Shown here: one piece after another, positions 1 to 8,261 of the stretch
Layout: every line of letters begins with the position of its first letter
Numbering within the stretch: the first letter of the stretch is position 1
NCBI RefSeq assembly: GCF_016860545.1
Contig: NZ_BNEB01000003.1
Span: 620,001-684,000, forward strand
Source of the DNA: Streptomyces asoensis
GTDB lineage: Bacteria; Actinomycetota; Actinomycetes; Streptomycetales; Streptomycetaceae
Direction: 5' to 3'
DNA: 64,000 bases
The notes under the pieces: generated by a model
What the model was told of the DNA's origin: nothing
Seen by the model: only the letters and a program-made list of their open reading frames with translations
Database searches by the model: none
Program-made: the position numbers and the translations under genes

Positions 1-782
1 GTGATCGGGCCGCGCTCCAGTTTCCAGTCGTCGTCGGTCGCGAAGCGGCGCTCCAGCTCGTCCCAGATCTCCTCGTCGCCCCATGCCTGCGCCTCCGTGC
101 CCTCCGGCACCTGGAGGTAGAGGCGGGAGACGGCCGGGGAGCGCATGGACAGCAGGGCGAAGCCGCGGTCGTGGCGGGCGTAGACGAGTTCGTCGTGCGA
201 GGGCGGCACGTCGGCGAGGATGCCGAGCCAGCCGAAGGGGTAGGTCCGCTCGAAGACGCGGGCCGCCGCAGCCGGGACCGCCCGGCGGGCGATGCCCCAG
301 AAGCCGTCGCAGCCCACGACGTAGTCGCACTCCAGGACGTCCTCGACGCCCCGGTGCCGGAAGCGGACCCGCGGCCGGTCGGTGTCCGCGTCCTCGACGG
401 CCAGCGCCTCCGCCTCGAACAGCAGCGGGGCGCCGTCCGCCAGCCGCAGGGCGATGAGGTCCTTGCACACCTCGGTCTGCGCGTACACCGTCACGGAGCG
501 GCCGCCGGTGAGCGCGGGGAAGTCGACGCGGTGGCGCCGCCCGGAGAAGCGCAGTTCGATGCCGTCGTGCCGCAGCCCCTCCCGGTCCATGCGGTCCGCG
601 GCCCCGGCGGCGCGCAGGACGTCCGCCGTGCCCTGCTCGAGGATCCCGGCGCGCTGCCGCTGCTCGACGTAGGCGCGGTCGTGGCTCTCCAGTACGACGG
701 AGTCGATACCGGCGTTGTGGAGCAGACGCGCGAGGAGGAGGCCGGCGGGGCCGGCGCCGACGATGCCGACGGTGGTGCGCAT
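1..782 (-). CDS. pobA: 4-hydroxybenzoate 3-monooxygenase (partial, C-terminus outside window)
   Basis: FAD-dependent aromatic hydroxylase that converts 4-hydroxybenzoate to protocatechuate, feeding the beta-ketoadipate pathway in the cytoplasm. The reading frame starts at ATG 782 on the minus strand with MRTTVGIVGAGPAGL, a Rossmann FAD-binding GxGxxG at residues 9-14, followed by an ARLLHNAGIDSVVLE-type first beta-alpha-beta unit. Further in is RRAGILEQGTAD-like sequence (here RQRAGILEQGTADVLR), typical of PobA, and a second FAD motif DYVVGCDGFWGIAR (the DG signature). About 260 of roughly 390 expected residues are inside the window; the gene is cut by the left edge. It reads away from bldA. 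Two inverted repeats just upstream (804-839) suggest local transcriptional control. The family call is firm; the substrate is inferred from similarity remembered, not searched. Confidence 0.9.
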   Translation of the reverse strand, partial: MRTTVGIVGAGPAGLLLARLLHNAGIDSVVLESHDRAYVEQRQRAGILEQGTADVLRAAGAADRMDREGLRHDGIELRFSGRRHRVDFPALTGGRSVTVYAQTEVCKDLIALRLADGAPLLFEAEALAVEDADTDRPRVRFRHRGVEDVLECDYVVGCDGFWGIARRAVPAAAARVFERTYPFGWLGILADVPPSHDELVYARHDRGFALLSMRSPAVSRLYLQVPEGTEAQAWGDEEIWDELERRFATDDDWKLERGPI

Positions 783-803
783 CGGGCGATTCCCTTCGGG
801 ATT

Positions 804-839
804 CGAACAGACTTGTTCGCACAGTGAAGTTTTCTTCAC
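804..839. promoter_or_regulatory. Two inverted repeats upstream of pobA (candidate operators)
   Basis: Seen directly: CGAACA-GACT-TGTTCG at 804-819 (6-bp arms, 4-bp spacer) and GTGAAG-TTTT-CTTCAC at 824-839 (6-bp arms, 4-bp spacer), side by side, 22-57 bp upstream of the pobA ATG. Aromatic hydroxylase genes are commonly under IclR- or MarR-type control, but no regulator gene is in the window next to it. Binding protein unknown. Confidence 0.45.
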
Positions 840-963
840 CGTCTTGGGACGTGAGTCTGCGCCCGAGTGCACCGGGTGTCAACGGTCGGGACGGCGAGGG
901 GGCCGACCGCCGCGGCGGTCAGTGCCCCGAGGGAGGACGCAGCGATCGCCGGGACGTCGGAAG

Positions 964-1047
964 TGCCCAGAGCCGGACTTGAACCGGCACGCCCGCGAAG
1001 GGGCAGCGAGGTTTAAGCTCGCCGTGTCTGCATTCCACCATCTGGGC
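964..1047 (-). tRNA. bldA: tRNA-Leu(UAA), bldA
   Basis: Read on the minus strand, the acceptor arms GCCCAGA and TCTGGGC (plus A discriminator) close a class II tRNA of 84 nt. The anticodon stem GCGAG/CTCGC encloses loop CTTAAAC, giving anticodon TAA, so it decodes UUA. A long variable arm (GCCCCTTCGCGGGC) and a T-arm containing GGTTCAAGTCC are present, and CCA is not encoded. In Streptomyces the tRNA for the very rare UUA codon is bldA, which controls development and antibiotic regulators through TTA-containing genes. It stands alone between pobA and the ABC transporter genes. Confidence 0.96.
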
Positions 1048-1074
1048 AGGCCGAGGGCTCCACTTGAGCTTCAG

Positions 1075-1102
1075 ACCCTATCGGGATCCGTCACCCGGAC
1101 AG
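1075..1102 (-). promoter_or_regulatory. Candidate bldA promoter
   Basis: On the minus strand CTGTCC (1097-1102) and TAGGGT (1075-1080) are separated by 16 bp. Transcription would start about 20 nt before the mature tRNA 5' end at 1047. It fits a vegetative sigma promoter only loosely, so this is a suggestion. The rest of the 1048-1461 gap holds no gene that I can see. Confidence 0.3.
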
Positions 1103-1314
1103 CGGAGCAGCGGACCGATGTTGTCTTATTTTATTGGCGCCTGAGGGTGCATCAGCACCCGGAACTCGCCATCTGCACTTGCCAATAGCCTGGCGTGCGG
1201 CAACCGCTTGCGTATGCGGAATGACGGAATTTCACCGCCCGAACGAGGGTGCTCCACCGGTTCTCGACGAACGTCCGGCCCTCGGACGGCGGCGGGAGCG
1301 CGTAGGGGCCGGGA

Positions 1315-1332
1315 GTCATACCCAGGTATGAC
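1315..1332. promoter_or_regulatory. Perfect inverted repeat upstream of the ABC transporter operon
   Basis: GTCATACC-CA-GGTATGAC, 8-bp perfect arms with a 2-bp spacer, about 130 bp upstream of the GTG start of the ATP-binding subunit at 1462. The size and symmetry suit a dimeric repressor or a two-component regulator. No regulator gene adjoins it. Confidence 0.5.
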
Positions 1333-1461
1333 ACGACGGCCCACCGTCCGCCCCGAGTCTCCCTTCGGAACCGGAACAGCGGCTGACTACACGGCGGCCC
1401 CCGGCGGCGACGATGGTTCACGTCCCCCAGACAAGCCGTCGTCCCGTCAGGAGCCACGCCC

Positions 1462-2232
1462 GTGACCACCAGCCCCCTCGCCGACCGGACCACCGCCGTG
1501 GCCGCGCGCGCCACGGACCTGTCCAAGATCTACGGACAGGGCGAGACCCAGGTGGTCGCCCTGGACCGGGTCTCGGTCGACTTCCGGCAGGCCGAGTTCA
1601 CCGCGATCATGGGACCGTCCGGCTCCGGCAAGTCCACGCTGATGCACTGCGTGGCGGGTCTCGACACCTTCTCCTCCGGCTCCGTGCGCATCGGCGACAC
1701 CGAGCTCGGCTCGCTGAAGGACAAGCAGCTCACCAAGTTGCGCCGGGACAAGATCGGCTTCATCTTCCAGGCGTTCAACCTGCTGCCGACGCTGACGGCG
1801 CTCGAGAACATCACGCTGCCGATGGACATCGCGGGCCGTAAGCCGGACAAGGAGTGGCTGGAGAAGGTCATCGCGATGGTGGGGCTCGCCGACCGGCTGG
1901 GCCACCGGCCCTCGCAGCTGTCCGGCGGCCAGCAGCAGCGGGTCGCCGTCGCCCGCGCCCTCGCCTCCCGGCCCGACATCATCTTCGGCGACGAGCCGAC
2001 CGGGAACCTGGACTCGCGCTCGGGCGCCGAGGTCCTGGGCTTCCTGCGCAACTCGGTGCGGGAGCTGGGCCAGACCGTGGTGATGGTGACGCACGACCCG
2101 GTGGCCGCCGCCTACGCGGACCGCGTGGTCTTCCTCGCGGACGGCCGGATCGTCGACGAGATGCACGGGCCGACGGCCGACTCGGTGCTCGACCGCATGA
2201 AGCGCTTCGACGCCAAGGGCCGCACCAGCTGA
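1462..2232 (+). CDS. ABC transporter ATP-binding protein (MacB/LolD-like)
   Basis: Cytoplasmic ATPase subunit of an exporter-type ABC system, 256 aa from a GTG start. Walker A GPSGSGKST at residues 51-59, Q-loop Q103, signature LSGGQ at 153-157, Walker B IIFGDE near 173-178 and the H-loop VTHDP are all intact. The PTGNLDS sequence after Walker B is typical of the MacB/LolD/FtsE branch, which works with FtsX-like permeases rather than with substrate-binding proteins. The permease gene follows 89 bp downstream on the same strand. The substrate cannot be read from the sequence; peptides, antibiotics or lipoproteins are usual for the family. A close paralogue of this gene lies at 28312-29100 on the other strand. 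Confidence 0.93.
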   Translation: MTTSPLADRTTAVAARATDLSKIYGQGETQVVALDRVSVDFRQAEFTAIMGPSGSGKSTLMHCVAGLDTFSSGSVRIGDTELGSLKDKQLTKLRRDKIGFIFQAFNLLPTLTALENITLPMDIAGRKPDKEWLEKVIAMVGLADRLGHRPSQLSGGQQQRVAVARALASRPDIIFGDEPTGNLDSRSGAEVLGFLRNSVRELGQTVVMVTHDPVAAAYADRVVFLADGRIVDEMHGPTADSVLDRMKRFDAKGRTS

Positions 2233-2321
2233 TCCCCGGGTCCGGCCGCCCAGGGCCGCACCCGCCGATCCCCGACCGGGACCGACCGCTCGACCACGAG
2301 CAGGACTGAGAAGACACACCC

Positions 2322-4850
2322 ATGTTCCGTACCGCCTTGCGCAACGTGCTCGCGCACAAGGCCCGGCTCCTGATGACCGTGCTCGCCGTGATGCTCGGCG
2401 TGGCCTTCGTGTCGGGGACCCTGGTCTTCACCAACACCCTCTCCGGCGCCCTCCAGAACAGCTCGGCCAAGGGCTTCGACCAGGTCGACGTCGCCGTCAC
2501 CGCCGAGGCCCAGGCCGACGTCGGCGACCGCATCGTCAAGACGCCCGAGCTGACCCAGGCCCTGCTGGAGCGGAGCGCGAAGGTCCCCGGCGCCGCCTCC
2601 GCGGTCGGCGTCGTCACCGGCTTCACCGCCATCGCCGACAAGGACGGCAAGCTCATCGGCGGCGGCTTCCAGTCGCAGGGCGGGAACTACTGGGGCGAGA
2701 AGGACGCCCGGTACCCGTTCGCCTCCGGGCGCGCCCCGCACGGCGCGGACGAGGTCGCCGTCGACGCGAAGACCGCCGAGCGGGCCGGGTACGCGGTCGG
2801 CGACACCGTCCGGATCTCCGTCGACGGTCCCGTCCTCACCCCGAGGATCACCGGCGTCTTCACCACCGACGACGGCAACGTCGCGGCCGGCGGCAGCCTC
2901 GCCCTGTTCGACACGGCGACCGCGCAGAAGCTCTTCGGCAAGCCCGGCACCTACGACGAGATCGACGTGCGGGCGGCCGCCGGGACCTCGCAGGGCGCGC
3001 TGAAGTCCGCGCTGGACAGCGCGCTGCCCAAGGACCTGGTCGAGACCACGACGGGCCGTCAGCTGGCCGACGACCAGGCCGAGGCGATCTCCGCGTCGAT
3101 GAGCGGGATGAAGCAGGGGCTGCTGGTCTTCGCCGGGATCGCCCTGTTCGTCGGCACGTTCATCATCGCCAACACCTTCACCATGCTGGTCGCCCAGCGC
3201 ACCAAGGAACTCGCGCTGATGCGGGCCGTCGGCGCCTCCCGCCGGCAGGTCACCCGCTCGGTGCTGATCGAGGCGTTCGTCGTCGGCACGGTCGCCGGGG
3301 TGACCGGGCTGATCGCCGGCATCGGCATCGGCGCCGGACTGCGCGCGCTGCTGGGCAAGCTGGGCGCGACGGTCCCCGACGGGCCGCTCGTCGTCTCGGG
3401 CGGCACGGTCGCCGCCGCCCTCGTCGTCGGCGTCGTCATCACCATGCTCGCCGCCTGGCTGCCCGGCCGCCGGGCCGCGAAGATCCCGCCGGTCGCCGCG
3501 ATGAGCAGCGTGCACGCCACCGCGACCACCCGCTCCCTGGTGCTGCGCAACACCCTGGGCGCCCTGTTCTCGGCGGCCGGCGTCGCCGTGGTCCTGGCCG
3601 CGACGACGATGAGCGGCTCCGACGGACAGGCCCCCATGGGTCTCGGCGCGGTCCTGCTGATCATCGGCGTCTTCATCCTGACCCCGCTGCTGTCCCGGCC
3701 GCTGATCGCGGCCTCCGCGCCCCTCCTGCGGGTCTTCGGGGTGTCCGGAAAACTGGCCCGGCAGAACTCGGTGCGCAACCCGCGCCGTACCGCGGCCACG
3801 GCCTCCGCGCTGATGATCGGCCTGACCCTGATCACCGGGATGACGGTGATGGCGGGCAGCCTCCAGAAGTCCATCGACAAGATGGCGTCCTCCGCGATCA
3901 GCGCCGACTACGTCGTGTCGATGGCGAACGGCAACTACCTCTCCGCGGACATCGACGGCAAGCTGCGGGCCACCGACGGGGTGACCGCCACCAGCCCGAT
4001 GCGCAACGCGCCCGCCAGGATCGACGGCACCACCGAGTACCTCACCGGTGTCACCGGCTCCACGATCGGCGAGCTGACCGACCTCACCGTGCGCGACGGC
4101 GCCTTCGAGGTCGCGGGCGCACGCGTCGTCGTCGACGACCGGACCGCGAGCTCCCACCACTGGAAGGCCGGTTCGGTCTTCACCGTGAACTACGAGGACG
4201 GCAAGAAGCAGCAGCTGACGGTCTCCGGGGTCTACGAGGGCAACGAGCTGATCGAGGGCATCCTGCTGGACAACGCCTCCCTCACCCCGCATCTGGCCGA
4301 CCCGACCGACATGCGGGTCATGGTGAAGACGTCCGGCGGCGCCTCGGACGGCACGAAGGACAAGCTGGAGAAGGCCCTCGGCTCCAACCCGGCCGTCAAG
4401 GTGCAGAGCAAGCAGGACCTGTCCGACGAGGTCGCCAAGATGTTCACACTGATGCTGAACATGCTCTACGGGCTGCTCGCGATGGCCGTGATCGTCGCCG
4501 TCCTCGGGGTCGTCAACACCCTCGCGATGTCGGTCTTCGAGCGCTCCCAGGAGATCGGCATGCTGCGGGCCATCGGCCTGGACCGGCGCTCGGTCAAGCG
4601 GATGGTCCGGCTGGAGTCCCTGGTGATCTCCCTCTTCGGCGGAGTGCTCGGCATCGGCCTGGGCGTGTTCTTCGGCTGGGCGGCCGGCGAACTCCTCGGC
4701 ACCCGCATGGCGACGTACGAACTCGTCGTGCCGTGGGCCCGGATGGCGGTCTTCCTGCTGCTGGCCGCCGGCGTGGGCATCCTGGCGGCGCTGTGGCCCG
4801 CCCGGCGGGCGTCCCGTCTGAACATGCTGGCCGCGATCAAGTCCGAGTAG
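2322..4850 (+). CDS. ABC transporter permease, FtsX/MacB-like
   Basis: Integral membrane partner of the preceding ATPase, 842 aa. It has an N-terminal helix (about residues 15-37), a large extracytoplasmic MacB_PCD-type region, then a first FtsX domain with three helices around residues 265-390 (motif QRTKELALMRAVGASRRQV), a helix pair around 410-460, a second extracytoplasmic region, and a second FtsX domain around 700-842 (ERSQEIGMLRAIGLDRRSV). The duplicated FtsX layout is standard for actinobacterial MacB-like exporters. It ends just before a hairpin at 4865-4893 that also serves the convergent gene. The 25736-28315 permease is a paralogue with the same architecture. Confidence 0.92.
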   Translation: MFRTALRNVLAHKARLLMTVLAVMLGVAFVSGTLVFTNTLSGALQNSSAKGFDQVDVAVTAEAQADVGDRIVKTPELTQALLERSAKVPGAASAVGVVTGFTAIADKDGKLIGGGFQSQGGNYWGEKDARYPFASGRAPHGADEVAVDAKTAERAGYAVGDTVRISVDGPVLTPRITGVFTTDDGNVAAGGSLALFDTATAQKLFGKPGTYDEIDVRAAAGTSQGALKSALDSALPKDLVETTTGRQLADDQAEAISASMSGMKQGLLVFAGIALFVGTFIIANTFTMLVAQRTKELALMRAVGASRRQVTRSVLIEAFVVGTVAGVTGLIAGIGIGAGLRALLGKLGATVPDGPLVVSGGTVAAALVVGVVITMLAAWLPGRRAAKIPPVAAMSSVHATATTRSLVLRNTLGALFSAAGVAVVLAATTMSGSDGQAPMGLGAVLLIIGVFILTPLLSRPLIAASAPLLRVFGVSGKLARQNSVRNPRRTAATASALMIGLTLITGMTVMAGSLQKSIDKMASSAISADYVVSMANGNYLSADIDGKLRATDGVTATSPMRNAPARIDGTTEYLTGVTGSTIGELTDLTVRDGAFEVAGARVVVDDRTASSHHWKAGSVFTVNYEDGKKQQLTVSGVYEGNELIEGILLDNASLTPHLADPTDMRVMVKTSGGASDGTKDKLEKALGSNPAVKVQSKQDLSDEVAKMFTLMLNMLYGLLAMAVIVAVLGVVNTLAMSVFERSQEIGMLRAIGLDRRSVKRMVRLESLVISLFGGVLGIGLGVFFGWAAGELLGTRMATYELVVPWARMAVFLLLAAGVGILAALWPARRASRLNMLAAIKSE

Positions 4851-4864
4851 CGCGGACCCGGCCG

Positions 4865-4893
4865 GGGCCCCGTCGCGCGGTGCGGCGGGGCCC
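4865..4893. terminator. Hairpin terminator between convergent genes
   Basis: Arms GGGCCCCGTCGC and GCGGCGGGGCCC (12 bp with one G-T pair), 5-nt loop. It lies between the ends of the permease (plus) and cyclopropane synthase (minus) genes, so probably acts in both directions. Confidence 0.75.
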
Positions 4894-4928
4894 TCGTGCG
4901 TGCGCGGCCACCGGGACCGGGCGGGCCG

Positions 4929-6218
4929 TCAGTTCCAGGTGCGGGCCCGCAGCGGCATGCCGGAGCCGCCCGACGCGGGGGTACGGACGGCCAGGACCTG
5001 GTTGACGCCGATCCGGTTGCGTTCGAAGGCGACCGCGGAGGCGGCCATGTACAGCCGCCAGACCCGGGCGCGGCCGGGGCCGGTGAGGCGGACGGCCCGG
5101 TCCCAGCCGTCCTCCAGGCGCTCCACCCAGCGGCGCAGCGTCAGGGCGTAGTGCTCCCGGATCGACTCGACGTCCCGGACCTCGAAACCGGCGCGTTCGA
5201 GCTGGGTGACGGTGGTGCCCACGGGGGCGAGCTCGCCGTCCGGGAAGACGTAGGCGTCGATGAACGCGTCCACGTCGTAGGCCGCTTCGTCGCGCTGCGG
5301 GCGGCGGGCGATCTGGTGGTTGAGCAGCCGGCCGCCGGGGCGCAGCAGCGCGGACAGGACCTGCGCGTACTCGAGGTACCGGGCGGAGCCGACGTGTTCG
5401 GCCATGCCGATGGAGGAGATCGCGTCGAACGGCTCGTCGGTGACGTCCCGGTAGTCCTGGACGCGGATGTCGACGCGGTCGGTGAGTCCGGCCTCGGCGA
5501 CCTGCTTGCGGGCGAACGCCGCCTGCTCCTGGGAGAGCGTCACCCCGACGACGGTCGCCCCGTGCTCGCGGGCCGCGTGGACGGCCAGTGAGCCCCAGCC
5601 GCAGCCCACGTCCAGCAGCCGGGAGCCCGGGCGCAGGTCCAGCTTGCGGCAGACGAGTTCGAGCTTGTCGCGCTGGGCGAGTTCGAGGGTGCTGTCCTCG
5701 GACTCCCAGTAGGCGCACGAGTAGACCATCGAGGGGCCGAGGACCAGCGCGTAGAAGTCGTTGCCGACGTCGTAGTGGTGGCTGATCGCGCGCCGGTCGG
5801 TGTGCCGGGTGTGCCGGTGGCCCGTCCGGTGGATCTCCTCGCGCGGCGGGGCGGGCGGCAGCGGTGGTCCGGCGAGTCTCAGCAGGCCGTAGACGGCCGC
5901 GCGGAAGCGGGGGTCGCGCAGGGAACGGGCGAGGGTGGGGGCGTCCTCGCCCCGCTCCCACAGCAGGCCGGAAAGCAGGTCGAGCGCGCGGTAGAGGTCT
6001 CCCTCGATCTCCACGTCACCGGCCACCCAGGCGCGGGCGAGGCCGAGTTCGCCGGGTTTGAACAGGAGCCGGCGCAGGGCCCTGCGGTTGCGTACGACCA
6101 GGATCGGCGCGCCGGGCGGGCCCGCCTGCGAACCGTCCCAGGTGCGCACGCGCACCGGGAAGGGAGCACCCAGCAGCTGTTCGACGAGGGCATGGAGCCG
6201 CGGCGCGGCGTCAGCCAT
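4929..6218 (-). CDS. cfa: Cyclopropane-fatty-acyl-phospholipid synthase family methyltransferase
   Basis: SAM-dependent enzyme that adds a methylene bridge to unsaturated acyl chains of membrane phospholipids, 429 aa. The start is ATG 6218 (MADAAPRLHALVEQLLG), chosen because CGGAGGTT lies 4-11 nt upstream, whereas a longer in-frame extension lacks a ribosome site. Sequence HYDVGNDFYALVLGPSMVYSC is the classic CFA synthase entry motif, and LLDVGCGWGSLAVHAA is the SAM-binding motif I. EHVGSARYLEY and YVFPDGELAP are further family signatures near the active site. With the desaturase at 49.6 kb it points to active acyl-chain remodelling in this genome. Monocistronic by context, with terminators on both sides. 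Confidence 0.93.
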   Translation of the reverse strand: MADAAPRLHALVEQLLGAPFPVRVRTWDGSQAGPPGAPILVVRNRRALRRLLFKPGELGLARAWVAGDVEIEGDLYRALDLLSGLLWERGEDAPTLARSLRDPRFRAAVYGLLRLAGPPLPPAPPREEIHRTGHRHTRHTDRRAISHHYDVGNDFYALVLGPSMVYSCAYWESEDSTLELAQRDKLELVCRKLDLRPGSRLLDVGCGWGSLAVHAAREHGATVVGVTLSQEQAAFARKQVAEAGLTDRVDIRVQDYRDVTDEPFDAISSIGMAEHVGSARYLEYAQVLSALLRPGGRLLNHQIARRPQRDEAAYDVDAFIDAYVFPDGELAPVGTTVTQLERAGFEVRDVESIREHYALTLRRWVERLEDGWDRAVRLTGPGRARVWRLYMAASAVAFERNRIGVNQVLAVRTPASGGSGMPLRARTWN

Positions 6219-6346
6219 GATGCAACCTCCGTGACAGAGATCCCGCAATGTCCTGACACCACGTAAACACGGAGAAGCGCGCTGTCCAGTCCCGCGCGGC
6301 CGTTACGGCTCGGCAAAATACATGCACACCACATGTGCCCGGCACG

Positions 6347-6392
6347 GCCGAAGGGGCCGCCCGCACCACGGATGGCGGACGGCCCCTTCGGG
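6347..6392 (-). terminator. Terminator downstream of ndh
   Basis: Arms CCGAAGGGGCCG (6348-6359) and CGGCCCCTTCGG (6380-6391) are perfect 12-mers; the loop region contains additional CCGC/GCGG pairing. It sits directly after the ndh stop on the minus strand. The remaining gap to the cyclopropane synthase start holds nothing else that I can see. Confidence 0.7.
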
Positions 6393-6412
6393 GGTGGATC
6401 GGTGACCGAGGG

Positions 6413-7807
6413 TCAGGAGGCCTTGGCCTTCTCGTTCTCGGTCTTCTCGGCGGCCGGCTTCGCGGCGACCGGTGCCGGCTTCGCGGCCTCGTAGAACTCC
6501 TCGCGCGGGGACTCGAGCGCACCCAGCGCCACGACCTCGCGCTTGAGGAACATGCCGAGGGTCCAGTCGGCGAAGACGCGGATCTTGCGGTTCCACGTCG
6601 GCATGGCCAGGCCGTGGTAGCCGCGGTGCATGTACCAGGCGAGACGGCCCTTGAGCTTGATCTTCATCTTGCCCATGACGATCATCGCGACGCCCTTGTG
6701 GAGGCCGAGGCCCGCCACCGCACCCTTGTTGGAGTGCGCGTACTCCTTCTGCGGGAAGCCCCGCATACCGGAGATCACGTTGTCGCCGAGGACCTTGGCC
6801 TGACGCAGCGCGTGCTGCGCGTTCGGCGGGCACCAGGCGTTCTCGACACCGGCCTTGCGGGCGGCGATGTCGGGGACCTGGGCGTTGTCGCCGGCGGCCC
6901 AGATGTAGTCGGTGCCCTGGACCTGGAGGGTCGGGGCGGTGTCGACGTGACCGCGGGGGCCCAGCGGCAGGCCGTAGCGGGCCAGGACGGGGTTGGGCTT
7001 GACGCCGGCGGTCCACACGATCGTGTTGGAGTCGACCTCGAGGCCGTTCTTCAGCACGACGTGGCCGTCGACGCAGGAGTCCATGGAGGTGGAGAGGTAG
7101 ATCTCCACACCGCGGCCCTCGAGGTGCTCCTTGCCGTACTGGCCGAGCTTGGGGCCGACCTCGGGAAGGATCTTGTCGGCGGCGTCGACGAGGATGAACC
7201 GCATGTCCTCGCGGGAGACCGTCTTGTAGTACTTGGCCGCGTCCCGGGCCAGGTCCTCGACCTCACCGATGGTCTCCGCGCCGGCGAAGCCGCCGCCGAT
7301 GAAGACGAAGGTGAGCGCCTTGCGGCGGATCTCCTCGTCGGTGGTGGAGTCGGCCTTGTCGAGCTGCTCGAGGACGTGGTTGCGCAGGCCGATGGCCTCC
7401 TCGACACCCTTCATACCGATGCCCTGTTCGGCGAGGCCGGGGATCGGGAAGGTGCGGGAGACCGCGCCGAGCGCGATCACCAGGTAGTCGAAGGGCAGCT
7501 CGTACGCCTCGCCGACCAGCGGGGCGATCGTGGCGACCTTGCGGTCCTGGTCGATGGTGGTGACCCGGCCGGTGAGAACCTCCGCCTTGGGCAGCACGCG
7601 TCGCAGCGGGACGACGACGTGACGCGGGGAGATGTTGCCGGCGGCGGTTTCGGGGAGGAAGGGCTGGTAGGTCATGTACGACCGGGGGTCGACGACCGTG
7701 ACGGTCGCCTCGCCGTAGCGCATCTTCTTCATGATGCGCCGAGCTGCGTACAGGCCTACGTACCCACCGCCTACTACGAGGATCCTGGGACGCTCCGTGG
7801 TGCTCAT
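6413..7807 (-). CDS. ndh: Type II NADH dehydrogenase (NDH-2)
   Basis: Single-subunit, non-proton-pumping NADH:quinone oxidoreductase on the inner face of the membrane, 464 aa from ATG 7807 (MSTTERPRILVVGGGYVGLY). Two dinucleotide-binding motifs are visible: VVGGGYVGLYAA at the N-terminus for FAD and FVFIGGGFAGAE near residue 170 for NADH. A third FAD contact, YIWAAGDNAQVP, is near residue 310. The C-terminal part carries hydrophobic/amphipathic segments that anchor NDH-2 enzymes, ending in a charged Ala/Lys/Glu tail. The start has no strong Shine-Dalgarno, and the long upstream region contains Rex-type operators (7842-8144), suggesting repression when NADH is low. Confidence 0.94.
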   Translation of the reverse strand: MSTTERPRILVVGGGYVGLYAARRIMKKMRYGEATVTVVDPRSYMTYQPFLPETAAGNISPRHVVVPLRRVLPKAEVLTGRVTTIDQDRKVATIAPLVGEAYELPFDYLVIALGAVSRTFPIPGLAEQGIGMKGVEEAIGLRNHVLEQLDKADSTTDEEIRRKALTFVFIGGGFAGAETIGEVEDLARDAAKYYKTVSREDMRFILVDAADKILPEVGPKLGQYGKEHLEGRGVEIYLSTSMDSCVDGHVVLKNGLEVDSNTIVWTAGVKPNPVLARYGLPLGPRGHVDTAPTLQVQGTDYIWAAGDNAQVPDIAARKAGVENAWCPPNAQHALRQAKVLGDNVISGMRGFPQKEYAHSNKGAVAGLGLHKGVAMIVMGKMKIKLKGRLAWYMHRGYHGLAMPTWNRKIRVFADWTLGMFLKREVVALGALESPREEFYEAAKPAPVAAKPAAEKTENEKAKAS

Positions 7808-7841
7808 GCCATCGAGTATCCACCCGCCCCAGGGGGGTCGC

Positions 7842-7859
7842 TCGTGCGCCCCTTCACAA
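7842..7859. promoter_or_regulatory. Weak Rex-like operator next to ndh start
   Basis: TCGTGCG-CCCC-TTCACAA: one perfect half (TTCACAA) and one half with three mismatches to the Rex consensus TTGTGAA-N4-TTCACAA. It lies 35 bp upstream of the ndh ATG, where a bound repressor could block transcription. Weaker than the sites at 8047 and 8127. Confidence 0.4.
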
Positions 7860-8046
7860 GCTTCGAGGGGGTGTGTGCTATCCTCCGCGGCCCGCGTGAT
7901 CCACGTCATGGCGCCGGACGGGAACCAGCGTGTAGGGCATGGCGTTGTCAATGCCGCGTGAGCTGCCTCTCCGGGCTCAGGGAGCCTCCGTGAGGGCCCC
8001 GCGACACCCCCTTCCGACCGCCCCGCGGGGGACACCCGCGCGTCTC

Positions 8047-8064
8047 TTTTGAACACGTTCACAC
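8047..8064. promoter_or_regulatory. Rex operator candidate (ROP-like)
   Basis: TTTTGAA-CACG-TTCACAC matches TTGTGAA-N4-TTCACAA with two mismatches. It is in the 454-bp intergenic region upstream of ndh, 80 bp from the stronger site at 8127. Confidence 0.55.
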
Positions 8065-8126
8065 GGGTCTTGGGCCCCCGGAAGGGTCAACCGGCACCTC
8101 TCCGTCCTCCGACAGGGCCGAATTCC

Positions 8127-8144
8127 TTGTGAAGAACTTCACGA
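8127..8144. promoter_or_regulatory. Strong Rex operator candidate (ROP)
   Basis: TTGTGAA-GAAC-TTCACGA has a single mismatch to the Streptomyces Rex operator TTGTGAA-N4-TTCACAA. Rex is the NADH/NAD-sensing repressor of respiratory genes such as cydABCD. The position, upstream of ndh on the minus strand, fits Rex control of NADH oxidation. Confidence 0.75.
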
Positions 8145-8261
8145 ACTTTCCCGAGGGGGTGCCCCCAGAACGCGTCCGGGGGGCCGCTCAGGGCCCCCCG
8201 GGACTGCTCATCCGGGCATCCTGCCTGCTCAGCAGAGTGCGCCTACCGGGCCGTACGACCG

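Noticed and set aside
2112..4292. 726-codon open frame on the minus strand across the ABC permease
   Set aside because: Translation is Gly/Arg/Asp low-complexity and covers a well-supported FtsX-type permease on the other strand.
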